Source: Hyaloscypha bicolor E
Lineage: Eukaryota; Ascomycota; Leotiomycetes; Helotiales; Hyaloscyphaceae
Length of the DNA: 64,000 bases
Direction: 5' to 3'
NCBI RefSeq assembly: GCF_002865645.1
Contig: NW_020194685.1
Location: 1,378,807-1,442,806 of the forward strand
Translations under genes and position numbers: made by a program
In this document: positions 32,844-42,226 of the stretch, piece after piece
Layout: each line of letters starts with the position of its first letter
Position numbering within the stretch: position 1 is the stretch's first letter
The notes under the pieces: model-generated
The model's input: only the letters and a program-made list of their open reading frames with translations
Databases searched by the model: none
What the model was told of the DNA's origin: nothing

Positions 32844-33326
32844 GGGAAAGTCAGTTTTAGCACCGGCGTTATCACAGCACGCGACATACAGAAGGGGCGT
32901 CTTGCTGTTGTCGATATCAGAGCTGCTGTTCCTGATGGCAAGATCACTGTTTTTGCAGGTGGACCTTGCTTCTCTGAGATCAGTTCAAAATGCTGCCAAG
33001 AAATATCTCGGCTCGTCGTCACGTCTCGATATTCTATTTAACAATACAGGGGTCATAGCCGCCCCTGCGGGATGGACGGAAGATGGATACGAAATTCTCA
33101 TGTATTGGCACCGTGGTTGGTTTCGACCGCCAGCTTGGTGGTGCTAGCTACTGTTCAGCACAGTGGCTTGAATAAGCTGTGGGCAGCGGCGAGCAAGGAC
33201 TTTCAAATTGGGGAGTTTGATGTTCCTGTTGGCAAGAAGGCTGGGTCAAAACTTCCTAATGACACGGAGTTGGCGAAGAAGCTGTGGGATTGGACCGCAA
33301 AGGAGCTTCACTCGTGTAATCTGTGA
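32844..33326 (+). pseudogene. Short-chain dehydrogenase/reductase relic with internal deletion
   Basis: Three pieces of a fungal SDR (retinol-dehydrogenase-like) lie in order. ITARDIQKGRLAVVDIRAAV reads in one frame. After a frameshift near 32955 comes LQVDLASLRSVQNAAKKYLG, then RLDILFNNTGVIAAPAGWTE, corresponding to the Asn-Asn-x-Gly motif, here N-N-T-G. After another shift the frame reads VLAPWLVSTASLVVLATV and jumps directly to the C-terminal VPVGKKAGSKLPND and LAKKLWDWTAKEL. The N-terminal TGxxxGIG cofactor loop and the catalytic YxxxK region are absent, so about half the domain has been deleted. It cannot be functional. Confidence 0.75.
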
Positions 33327-35876
33327 ACGTGGACTGGATGGAACGAGGATGATGGCACTTCAGAAACTTCACGACACAAATTACATGCTTGGTGACGATA
33401 CCAGCTACATTGGCGAGGTCAGAAGCTAGAAGCCATCGCCGTGAATATGATGTAAGTGGTCACCGCCGAATGTAGTAAAGAATGCTACTACACTGAGGGC
33501 AATATATAGGTGCAAAACGATATCATTAATGGTTGGCTAGGCCTAATTAAGTAAAGTACAGGCAGAGTGAAGAAGGAAAGAGGAGAGGTGAGGGTACAAC
33601 GCCTCGCTCTTATAGCCAGTGGCTCCAGCGATGTGTGTGTTCCAGTGTACGTGTTCCTCAGTACATGACGATATAAATGACGATATTAATAAGCTAATAA
33701 GCTCTCGCGAGTGACGCATGATAAATGAGAATGTAGAAAACTAATTAGTACTTGAACCTGGTGCTGGAAGGAATGGTAAACTGGTTAAGCTAGTGTGCCG
33801 CCAATTCAACAAATACCTTGGCCTCCAGAATACGAGTAAAGAGAAGCCCGCTGTCGCTGAAACAAGAGTCACTGACCCCCCTTTTAAGCGAGTTAACGAT
33901 TACCGCCTTCTGATGTTCCGGACGCCGCGACAGTTACAGAGCTCCCTTTATAATACCAATTTCCGATAGCAGGCCACAATACCCTGAATGTAGATAGTGG
34001 AGTGGATCTTTGCTCGGACTAAAGTGATTATGGACTAGTGTTCTATCCTTAATCAACTCCTGTTGGGCTCTGGTTGTTCTTGATACAACGGCGCCAATTG
34101 CAAGGTAATCCATGCCAAGTCGATGGGGGGTAGCGCTGAAGTCGGAAGTGAAGTTTGTGACAGTCACTGCAATTTCCGGCCAAATCAGGAGGCAGCTCTC
34201 GGAAGGGTGTTGTTCACAGCCACTGCAAAACCGGTGAAGGTTGTTGGTGGCGTTTAGGGCAAGGACCTAGCCTTACCAGTGGGTCGGGCCACCCACCTAG
34301 CCCCCAACTTTACGAGGGAGCCTTGGTTCCCGTGCGGAATTGCTAATAGTATTTTGATTGCTTCTTGCTCGCTCTGATTCCGGGAATGGAGCACTGAGCT
34401 GCTTCGAATGTGATAGGAAATGATGGAATGTGACGGATGTAAGGTTCGCGGAAATCTGCAAAGCTCACACGTTCACCCCACTTCGTCTGTGGCCTCTCAG
34501 GGAAACACCTTCACTTCGGAACCTGGACAACTCAGCGACGGGCTTAACAATACCTCTACTATAGGCAGTCTGTTCTTTCTCTCCCTCTCTCCGTGTGCTC
34601 AGTGCGCCATGTTCTCGAAACCCATACGGTTGTGAGATGGTGTGATATGGGCTCTTCTCTCGGCTCCTTCCTTTTCTGGAAATGGATCCCCATCCTGCGT
34701 GGTTTGCGTAAGGAAGGCGGGATCTTCTCGGGGAGCGGGTGCGTCTAGAGTTGCGTCTGGAAACGGTTTCAGTGGAGAACCCGTGGCTGGAGTCCTCCTG
34801 CCCCCCATGGGCTTACACCGCTGCGCGCACCCTGCCTTCGGAAGCACGGTATCTCGTTCCATGGGGACTATTCCGGCCTTCCCTGCTCCGCAGCAGCCAA
34901 TGTTCACGTCTCAACTCGTCCATCTCAGCTTGTTTTCCAGAAGGCTTGACTCGAGCACGCGGAGGGAATCCCAACATCAGAAAGAAGGGGGTTTGGTGTG
35001 CCGGTAGGTTGGGTTGATTCGGTTCGACGCGGATAAGAGCGCTTGCTTCCCCATTCAGTCTTCCTGCAGCCCCATCTCGCCACGTGTGCATTGATCTTCT
35101 GCGAGCCACAGTGTCAATGGGAAGCCTGCCGAGAGGCCCCGGGTAGGAAAGATCCTGTTCCCCGGGGCGGGATTATGTGGTTGTGCCCCAGCACACACCC
35201 CACGGGACGTGAATTCGCAAGTGACTACAGTATGTAGAGTTGATGGGACCAACCCCCTTGCCTAACCGAGATCAACGGTCGAAGTCGGCAGTGCGTGTGC
35301 ATGCTGAAGGAGGGAAAAAGAAAAGATACCGATTAATTTGCACATGGGTAGTAAATATCCTTGAATGTAATGTCTGGTAGTCCAGTCCGGGATGGCCATG
35401 ACAAAAAGACGCAAATGACAGAAATGAGCTGCAATTTTCGCAAGTCCTCGCTGAGATCGACTGAAAAGGAAAGGATGTGCCGGCTTTCATGTCAAGTCAA
35501 CGGTATGGGACCCTTGTCCAAGGGAGATATAGTAGCTTTTTAAGATACTCGGCTTTGAAGAAGGCTGTCGCTCAACATTAAATTTGAGAGGCGGTGTCAA
35601 GCCCAAGTTCTAAGACCCAAAAATCAGAGTCCCAAATGCGTCGCTCATCAGCTGAATGGTATTCTTTCTTTATCGGCGCATTTTCCTTCACCCCTGATTA
35701 GTTGTCCAACTGAGTTACGGGACGAGAAGAAAAACTAGCTAGTTCTAGGCAAGTACATAACACCCACCCTTTCCCCAGCTCTCCCTCAACCCAGTATCTG
35801 TCACTTTCCAGATACCTCTAATCTTCTAACTTGGGTCCGTTTCGCCTCAACTCTTTGGACTTCCCCTGTTGGTCAG
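33327..35876. other. Intergenic region between the SDR relic and copy E
   Basis: 2.5 kb with no supported gene. 33600-33760 is AT-rich with GACGATAT repeated. The frames at 33934-34167 (minus) and at 34642-35109 (both strands) are GC-rich chance frames as far as I can tell. The last 150 bases form a CT-rich leader before copy E. Confidence 0.4.
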
Positions 35877-36291
35877 ATGGCGGGCTCAGATGACAAACTT
35901 CAAGCAAGTCCCAGTAAGTCGGACAAGAGGTATGAAATCTAGCGTAGCCATTCCCATTAGATGGACACTTCCTAACATGCCATGCAGTGCTATTTCAAAG
36001 ACGGCTCCAGAGCCAATAAACGCACCCACTGGAGACAACAGCTCACCCTCCACATCGAATGCACCAGCTCTCCACTGTAGCCTCGCCCCAAATAACAAGA
36101 ATGGCTACAGCAAGACCACTGACTCTGCTGCACACGATTCCCGATCTGACATGCACTCGCTTGCTCTATCCGAAGACCCCCATGAAGTTGCTCCTGCCGA
36201 CGAGCAAAACCAACACCAGCTCCAACGGTGGGTTTACGAAAATCGTGACTCCGTCGTCCCTGTATCCGAAAGATTCCAGAGGCCTGGCTAG
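35877..36291 (+). CDS. Copy E of the WVYETSN-motif family, 118 aa, degenerate motif
   Basis: Exon 1 is 35877-35929 (again 53 nt: MAGSDDKLQASPSKSDK plus 2 nt). The intron is 35930-35987 (GTATGA donor, CCTAAC branch point, TGCAG acceptor) and exon 2 is 35988-36291. Exon 1 has lost most of the basic residues seen in B-D but keeps its length and splice phase. The middle is Ser/Pro/Asn-rich. The C-terminal motif is present but eroded: QLQRWVYENRDSVVPVSER, then FQRPG and stop, so the final S-x-W element is missing. It may be a recently truncated or a divergent functional copy. Confidence 0.62.
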
Positions 36292-38571
36292 GAGAATAGG
36301 GAGGGACAGACTTGAGGCATACGAAGAGCTGAGGGTTGAGTCACTTGACAAAACCTCCCCTCGGCTAATCTGCCGTAATGCCTCAACAAGATCTGAGAAC
36401 TTCAAAAAAGGGGGGATTTATTGCCCGAGTTGATGGATATAATGGATTTATGCATTCCGGCCAGGCCAAAGCACAATCACTTCCGTTTCACTAGATAGGT
36501 GGTCTTGTACCGCACTTATCTAAAGAAGGGCAACAAAAAGTTGTCATGTATGGCAAAAAATAAACTGTGTGGCTGGGGGTTCTGCGTAACAAGTTTGGAA
36601 AGTGTGAAGATAGAACTCACTCAAAATTCCCAACTTCGTAGAACCGAATTCGATGAGAACATGCAACCTTTCAATGACAAATCCAGGCATAAATTTCCCC
36701 CCTCAAGCAATCCTCCTCTCTTCCCTAATATCCTCCCTACACCCCACCTCCCTCAACTCCAAGATATCGTCCGCTTCCCTCGCACCTCTCCCTTAACCTT
36801 CCTTCTCCAAGAAACAAAAATTCCAACAGCAAGAATCACAATGACCAGCACCATAACCCCCCCAATAACACTACCAGCCACAAACTCTTTGTATTTCTAC
36901 TGCGGCACATACGACCCCGCCTCGACTCCATCACTCTTGCTGCAGTGCGTTTCCCGCTCCACCTCCCCCTTCGCAGTCGCCGCCGAGCCTGCAATCGATC
37001 TCGTAAAGGCTACCCCTGCGGAAAGAGAAGTCGAATACAACGTCTGCGTTTCCTGGAGCGTGAACCCCCCCGGTCTCAGTAGTCTTGACTGATACGCGGG
37101 ATCCGGGTAGCGTAAGTGATATCCGCGTCGTCTCCTAACCAGCGTGGTAAGTGTCCGATGGTGGTTTGACCGTGGTACGTTATGTGGACGTAGAAGGGCT
37201 CTTCGTGGCATGTTGATTGGCAGTGGAGGATTGAATAACTTGCTTCGGGCCCTACACGGGGCGTTGCATAGTGGGGGAGGTCCGATCCGCTAGCTGGAGT
37301 TAATTATTCTGCTATTAAATGGGAAGGGAGGAAGTAGTGACTGAGATGCTTTTTACCATCGTATTGCGCTGGGATTGGCAAGGCAGTCGGCGTAACACTC
37401 TTGCAAGGCACGATAGGGTACGCATGATGGATGTAGTTAATCGAAGTTGGGTTTTCCGCAACCGAGTACTTTTAGATGAGAGTTCCAAAGACAGGTCTTG
37501 TGGCTCGCGCAGGTATATGGATTATCTGGATTATGTTCAGCACAGGAGTAATACGAGAGTCCGAGAAACCTTTCTCACATGATTCGAATTGAACATAGCC
37601 GCAAATATGAGGAGGCTCGTAAGTCGAAGGAGTCTCGATGTGGGTTGCGCGAGTCGCGAGACGGCGCTGCTGTATCCAATGACGCCGCTGTAGCATGAGA
37701 GTGCCTAGTCCTAGCCGTCGACGACGGTCCCGTCCATTTTATAGCAACTACGAGTGCTAAATGCAGGTACCAGAGTAGGATGCCGTGAGGCCGCTCGGCG
37801 ATGACATTTGGGCGACAGCGAGGTCCCTACAGTGTTTACAAAGCTGGGGTAGGCCCAACAGATAAAAGAAAAGGGATTAAGGGATAGAAGCACAACAACC
37901 ACGAAGTGTCACTGGGTAACGTGATACATCCCAACCCTTCGGTCGTGGCGCATTGACGCCAAAACGGGGGCTTGAGAGAATGCAGGACATCAAAAGTTCG
38001 ATGTAAAGGTGCGCTGGGGTGGGCGAAGTCTAAACCATAGCAAGCTGACATGCAAAAGCAATTTTTACTAGAGCTCATGTATCCTTGATCTCAACGGAAC
38101 CAGCTCCGTGATCCCGGGATCCCGACAGCCCGGGCCTTGTGTGATGTGAAATCGTGAGGAATGTAGATCATTGGTACCAGGCGAACTCCGAGGACAATTA
38201 CAGAAGCCCTCATATCATCGACTATCGATTTGACTGGTCAATTTCTGATAAAGAAGCAAAAAAGAATGAATGAAAGGTTCTGTAAAGACAACGGCAAATT
38301 CCACCGACGTCTATTTTTTCCCCCATGACGCTCTCCAAACCAGGTTTAGCCGATTGAATATCTGGAATCGAAATTTTCCACTCCACAAACGCCAGCGCCT
38401 GCAATGCCAGGAAATGGATGCGAGTATCATGATGGTGCAGCAGCAGCATCTGATTCCTCTATTGGGACGTCAGCTAATGCCGCCGCTGAGCCAGTGGCGT
38501 GAAATCCATCCAAAGTCACAGTGACAGCTCCGGCTTGAACAAGCTGTTTGGATATTAGTTAGGCTGAGGGG
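36292..38571. other. Intergenic region between copy E and cystathionine beta-lyase
   Basis: Contains the membrane-segment relic at 36753-37211. The competing plus-strand frame 36841-37092 starts with an ATG after a CT-rich tract and cannot be excluded. Other frames (37319-37582, 37836-38078, 38222-38524) show no family features. Confidence 0.4.
36753..37211 (-). pseudogene. Possible remnant of a single-pass membrane protein
   Basis: On the minus strand one frame runs from 37211 to a stop at 36753-36755, with an in-frame TAG at 36897-36899. The part after the TAG reads KYKEFVAGSVIGGVM, then VLVIVILAVGIFVSWRRK. This is a typical membrane-spanning segment followed by a basic cytoplasmic tail, as in fungal type-I surface proteins. 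CAGTAG just before it could be an intron 3' end, which would remove the stop. The segment before it (TQTLYSTSLSAGVAFTRS) is not diagnostic. Either a broken gene or the last exon of a poorly visible one. Confidence 0.3.
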
Positions 38572-39861
38572 TCAATGAATCTCGAACAAGGCACTTACTG
38601 CTCTGCTTAAATCGTCAATCAAATCATCTGGGTCCTCGATGCCAACACATAGTCTGATTATATCTTCTGGCATCTTGCGTTCCTTCCTCGTCTTCGCATC
38701 GATGCTCGCGTGACTCATCTGGCATGGCATGCTGATCAAGCTGTTGACACATCCAAAGCTCACACTAATACCCCATAGTCGAGCAGCCTCGACGATTCTC
38801 TCGGATAAAGTAACATCCCCAGTCTCGAAGGACAAGACAGCTCCTGCTCCTCTTGCCATGGACCAATGGAGATCATACTGAGGGTGGGATTTCAATCCAG
38901 GGTATCGAACTCGGAAACCGTGTGCTTCAAGGAACTCTGCAATTCTCTGTGCATTCGATTGCTGTTTCTCCATACGGATTGCCAGAGTTTTGATACCTCT
39001 CATGAGCAGAAACGCGTCATTGGGCGCCAATCCACAACCAGTCGAATTGATGGTGAAATACATCTTGTCTCCGATCGCTGGGTCATTGAACGCTAAGACT
39101 CCAGCCATGATATCGTGGTGTCCTGAAAGATACTTCGTTCCGGACTCGTAGACGATATCCGCGCCGAGATCGAGGGGGTTCGATAGCAAGGGAGAGAGCA
39201 TGGTGTTGTCAACCACTACTAAAGCCGTCGGGTTCATCTTATGCACAATCTTCGCAATCGAAGGGATATCTACAATCTTGATCAGGGGGTTTGTTGGAGT
39301 CTCCAATAGCACCATAGCCGTCTTCGCTGAGACAACTTCCTGCACCCGCTGCGGAATCGTGGTATCGACATGGTGGACGATGATTCCGTGATTGGTGGCC
39401 ATATACGTCAACAGCCTGTTTGTTCCTCCGTACAGGTCATCACCGGTAATAACCTCATCTCCTGGTCGCAAAATTCGCGTAATAACATCCAAAGCACCCA
39501 TTCCTGAACCAACAACCAGTGCTCTCGAGGCGTTCATGATCTTCGCAAGATGTCTCTCCAAGTGTGTCCGAGTTGGGTTTCCTGACCGAGTGTAATCGTA
39601 CTCCGAGCCTCCCGAAGCAGAGCTCTGCTTGAAGGTCGCCGATTGATAGATTGGCATGCTTGAAGCTCCATATTGATCCTTGCTCTCTGTATACACCAAC
39701 TCCGTGGCCAAGGCGTATTTTCGACCATTTCGAGGACTCGAAGGTGCCGGAGAGGGCGGCAGATCATGACCATCCAGGTCGATATGAGGAAATGCTTTGC
39801 CTACGGCTCCATTGAGCTTGCTCTCTCCAAACCCTTCTGATGGCCGTGGCGGTGTAGACAT
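38572..39861 (-). CDS. str3: Cystathionine beta-lyase (PLP-dependent)
   Basis: Cleaves cystathionine to homocysteine, pyruvate and ammonia in methionine synthesis. A single exon of 429 codons from ATG 39861 (MSTPPRPSEGFGESKLNG). Cys/Met-metabolism PLP enzyme features are in order: PIYQSATFKQ; SEYDYTRSGNPTRTHLERHL; ALVVGSGMGALDVITRIL (phosphate-binding loop); GDDLYGGTNRLL; LLETPTNPLIKIVDI; VVVDNTMLSPL (Asp that holds the pyridine ring); and YESGTKYLSGHHD with the Schiff-base Lys. The C-terminal domain (SFGCVNSLISMPCQMSHA, then IRLCVGIEDPDDLIDDL) is intact. The frame stays open for 106 further codons upstream but has no ATG, so 39861 is taken as the start. The fungal symbols metG and met-2 name the same enzyme. 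Confidence 0.93.
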   Translation of the reverse strand: MSTPPRPSEGFGESKLNGAVGKAFPHIDLDGHDLPPSPAPSSPRNGRKYALATELVYTESKDQYGASSMPIYQSATFKQSSASGGSEYDYTRSGNPTRTHLERHLAKIMNASRALVVGSGMGALDVITRILRPGDEVITGDDLYGGTNRLLTYMATNHGIIVHHVDTTIPQRVQEVVSAKTAMVLLETPTNPLIKIVDIPSIAKIVHKMNPTALVVVDNTMLSPLLSNPLDLGADIVYESGTKYLSGHHDIMAGVLAFNDPAIGDKMYFTINSTGCGLAPNDAFLLMRGIKTLAIRMEKQQSNAQRIAEFLEAHGFRVRYPGLKSHPQYDLHWSMARGAGAVLSFETGDVTLSERIVEAARLWGISVSFGCVNSLISMPCQMSHASIDAKTRKERKMPEDIIRLCVGIEDPDDLIDDLSRAVSALFEIH

Positions 39862-40452
39862 TTTTCTCTGTCCGAATATCGGTGGGACCGTGGTGGCAGT
39901 GGGGTTGTCGTGGGTGATGCTGTCCGTCTTCTTCAGGTCTCGAATGCGACTGAGGTTGAGCTCAATCGATGCTACCAATTGCTCCACGGGGATTTCCCTC
40001 TTATGTACCACCAAAAATGATTGTGGAAGGTTGAAGTTGAGTTTGTGCCTGGGAGTCACCAATAGCGGTTTCGTGGGGTAAAACAGCTGCCGGGATCGCG
40101 GTGGCGTGCTCTTTTCGCTGTCGTCTGAAATGACGTGCTCAGACCCGCGGAGCCAATACCACACCAGGGGCTGTGGCACGCAAGAAAAGAGAACAGTGGA
40201 ACTGTTTACTCTTTACGTGGAAAAGGGTGAGTGAATCTAGAAAGGGAAAGAGGTTTGCCATGGACAAACTACCAATATTCATGAGAAGAGATGAAAGTCT
40301 TCTATCCTTATTTACCCTCACACGAGCTCTGTGCTCCAGCAACTCCATCGTTATCTGCCGCAGTTCTATTTGAAACCCGAGAAACGCCCCCGCCATATGC
40401 TACACAACTACACAACTATCCAAGTATTACAGTACCCAACAAGTTTCCAGGC
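39862..40452. other. Promoter region of cystathionine beta-lyase with an open in-frame extension
   Basis: Separates the two minus-strand genes. The cystathionine beta-lyase frame remains open here up to about 40179, with no ATG and no stop. The rest looks like promoter and the 3' flank of msp1. Confidence 0.5.
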
Positions 40453-41868
40453 TCAATCCATTGATTCCGCTGCATCATTATCGTCGAAGTCTTCGTACTC
40501 ATCGCTTGAGCCCTCAACCTTCTTCTCGGCCCGCTTGGCTGATTGCTGGGCATGATTATCCTTGATAATCTGTCCACCCCCCTTCCGCCCGAAGAAGTCC
40601 TCTGTCCTGACGCCCCTTATGGAATTGGCATCCGCTCTAACTCCAGCCATAGTAGCACCCTGCTCTCTCTGCTCTCTCATGAACTCCCGTACTGGCACCA
40701 TAGCTGCATCTCTGCATGCTTCTTTGATATCACTGCCTGACATGCCGGCCATTACCCGAGTCAAGTATTCGATATCAAATTTGTTAGGATCGATCTTGGT
40801 GTCTTTCAGAATGAGCTTCAAAATCCGCCGTCTCTGTGAGTTCGAGGGTAAAGAAACCGGGAATTTTTTCGGCATTCTTCGTAAAATGGCCTCGTCTATA
40901 TCTTGTATTCGATTTGTTGCACCAAGAATCATGATTCGAGCAGGAACACCTGCCTCGTTTGCAGACGTCAGACCATCCCACAGAGTCATAAATCTTGAAG
41001 ATGTTAGTAGCAAAGATGTGGACAAATATGAATACTCACTCTGCCTTGACCATACCGCTTGCCTCGTGCTCTCCGCTTCGTCTTTGCCCAAGAACAGCAT
41101 CTATTTCATCGATGAAAACAATCGTCGGTTGTAATTTTCTGGCCAGAGAAAACACAGCTCGTACGAGTTTGTTCGAGTCTCCATACCACTTCTCTGTCAG
41201 GGTCGAAATATGAAGATTGATGAAACATGCTCCGCTCTCGTGTGCAAGAGCCTTTGCGAGCATAGTTTTTCCACATCCAGGAGGACCATAGAGGAGAACA
41301 CCTGAAGGTGCAGCCAGGAGGGACGACGAGTGCGAGTATAAATGTGGCATTGTTAGGGGGTATATGACGGATTCTTTGAGCTCCTCGATAATATCTTCAA
41401 GACCACCGATATCTAAATTTGTTAGTTAAAAAAACAGGAAATTCTTTGGGTAAGACCGACCATCAAATCCAACTGGTATATCTTCTGGCGCAACAACCTC
41501 CATCGCTATTTGACTCTCATATTGATCCAAATCGAAGTCCTCCTTTCGAGGTCGCCGTGAATTATCCGTTCCTCTCCCTGAATCGTCCCCCGAGTCCGTG
41601 TCGTGCTTTAACCTGTCGAGCCTTCGAAGATTTGCCGTCGCCTTGACACGTGCTTGCTCATGCTGCTCTTTCTCCGAATCCGTCCCTAATGGTAGGCTGG
41701 ACACTACACTCTTTGCAATATAATACATGGAGAAGCTCTACAAATATAGCCACAATTAGCAAATGTGCCTTCCTTTCTCTGAGGGCATGTGGTGATATAA
41801 CTTACAGAGACAACGATGAGCAGGAGATCCTGCAGCAGGCCATACTTTCTTGACCCGCCATCACCCAT
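40453..41868 (-). CDS. msp1: MSP1/ATAD1 outer-membrane AAA ATPase
   Basis: Extracts mislocalised tail-anchored proteins from the mitochondrial outer membrane and peroxisomes. Exons: 41868-41806, 41737-41461, 41412-41040 and 40993-40453, giving 417 residues, normal for the family; introns are 46-68 nt. The ATG at 41868 is used because the longer frame begins with GTG. The N-terminal anchor is split by intron 1 ([14 protein letters not shown], then [15 protein letters not shown]). A linker with [20 protein letters not shown] leads to the AAA module: Walker [11 protein letters not shown], pore loop [11 protein letters not shown], Walker [14 protein letters not shown], sensor [12 protein letters not shown] and arginine-finger region [11 protein letters not shown]. 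The tail is acidic ([18 protein letters not shown]). Intact. Confidence 0.95.
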
Positions 41869-42226
41869 CGTGATGATGTTGGCAGGGCCCTCGGATATTC
41901 TTGGCTTCGTGTATGGGAATTTCGAGATGATTTGCCTCGGTGTCGAGCGTGTAAAGAAAGCATTCGCGTCCGCCACAACTTTATCGGAGGCTGATAATGA
42001 TATTGCTTTGTCAGTCTAGGGCGCATTGGGACTAGTCGCTCTTGCCTTACTCCGTAAGTTTACGCAGATGAACGCCGACGTTTTGCCGGGCAAATCAAGC
42101 GAGACAAAAAGGGGTCGTTTTTCGTTATCGAAATTAAATTGCGATAGAGTTTCAACTATTTCTTTCTTTAAAAACATTTATATCCATCATCAAAGGTATA
42201 GTAGTGTAAGGAAAAGATTAATTATC
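41869..42226. other. Short intergenic region between amidase and msp1
   Basis: Lies between the amidase 3' end and the msp1 start, both on the minus strand. It acts as the msp1 promoter. AT-rich; nothing coding was seen. Confidence 0.45.

Noticed and set aside
34642..35109. Long open frames on both strands
   Set aside because: GC-rich stretch open on both strands, with no features of a known protein.
36499..37092. 197-codon plus-strand frame
   Set aside because: Its first two thirds read through low-complexity CT-rich leader-like DNA. Only the part after 36841 could be real, and it competes with the minus-strand membrane segment.
40562..41134. 190-codon plus-strand frame
   Set aside because: Antisense of the msp1 AAA domain, and it spans an msp1 intron.
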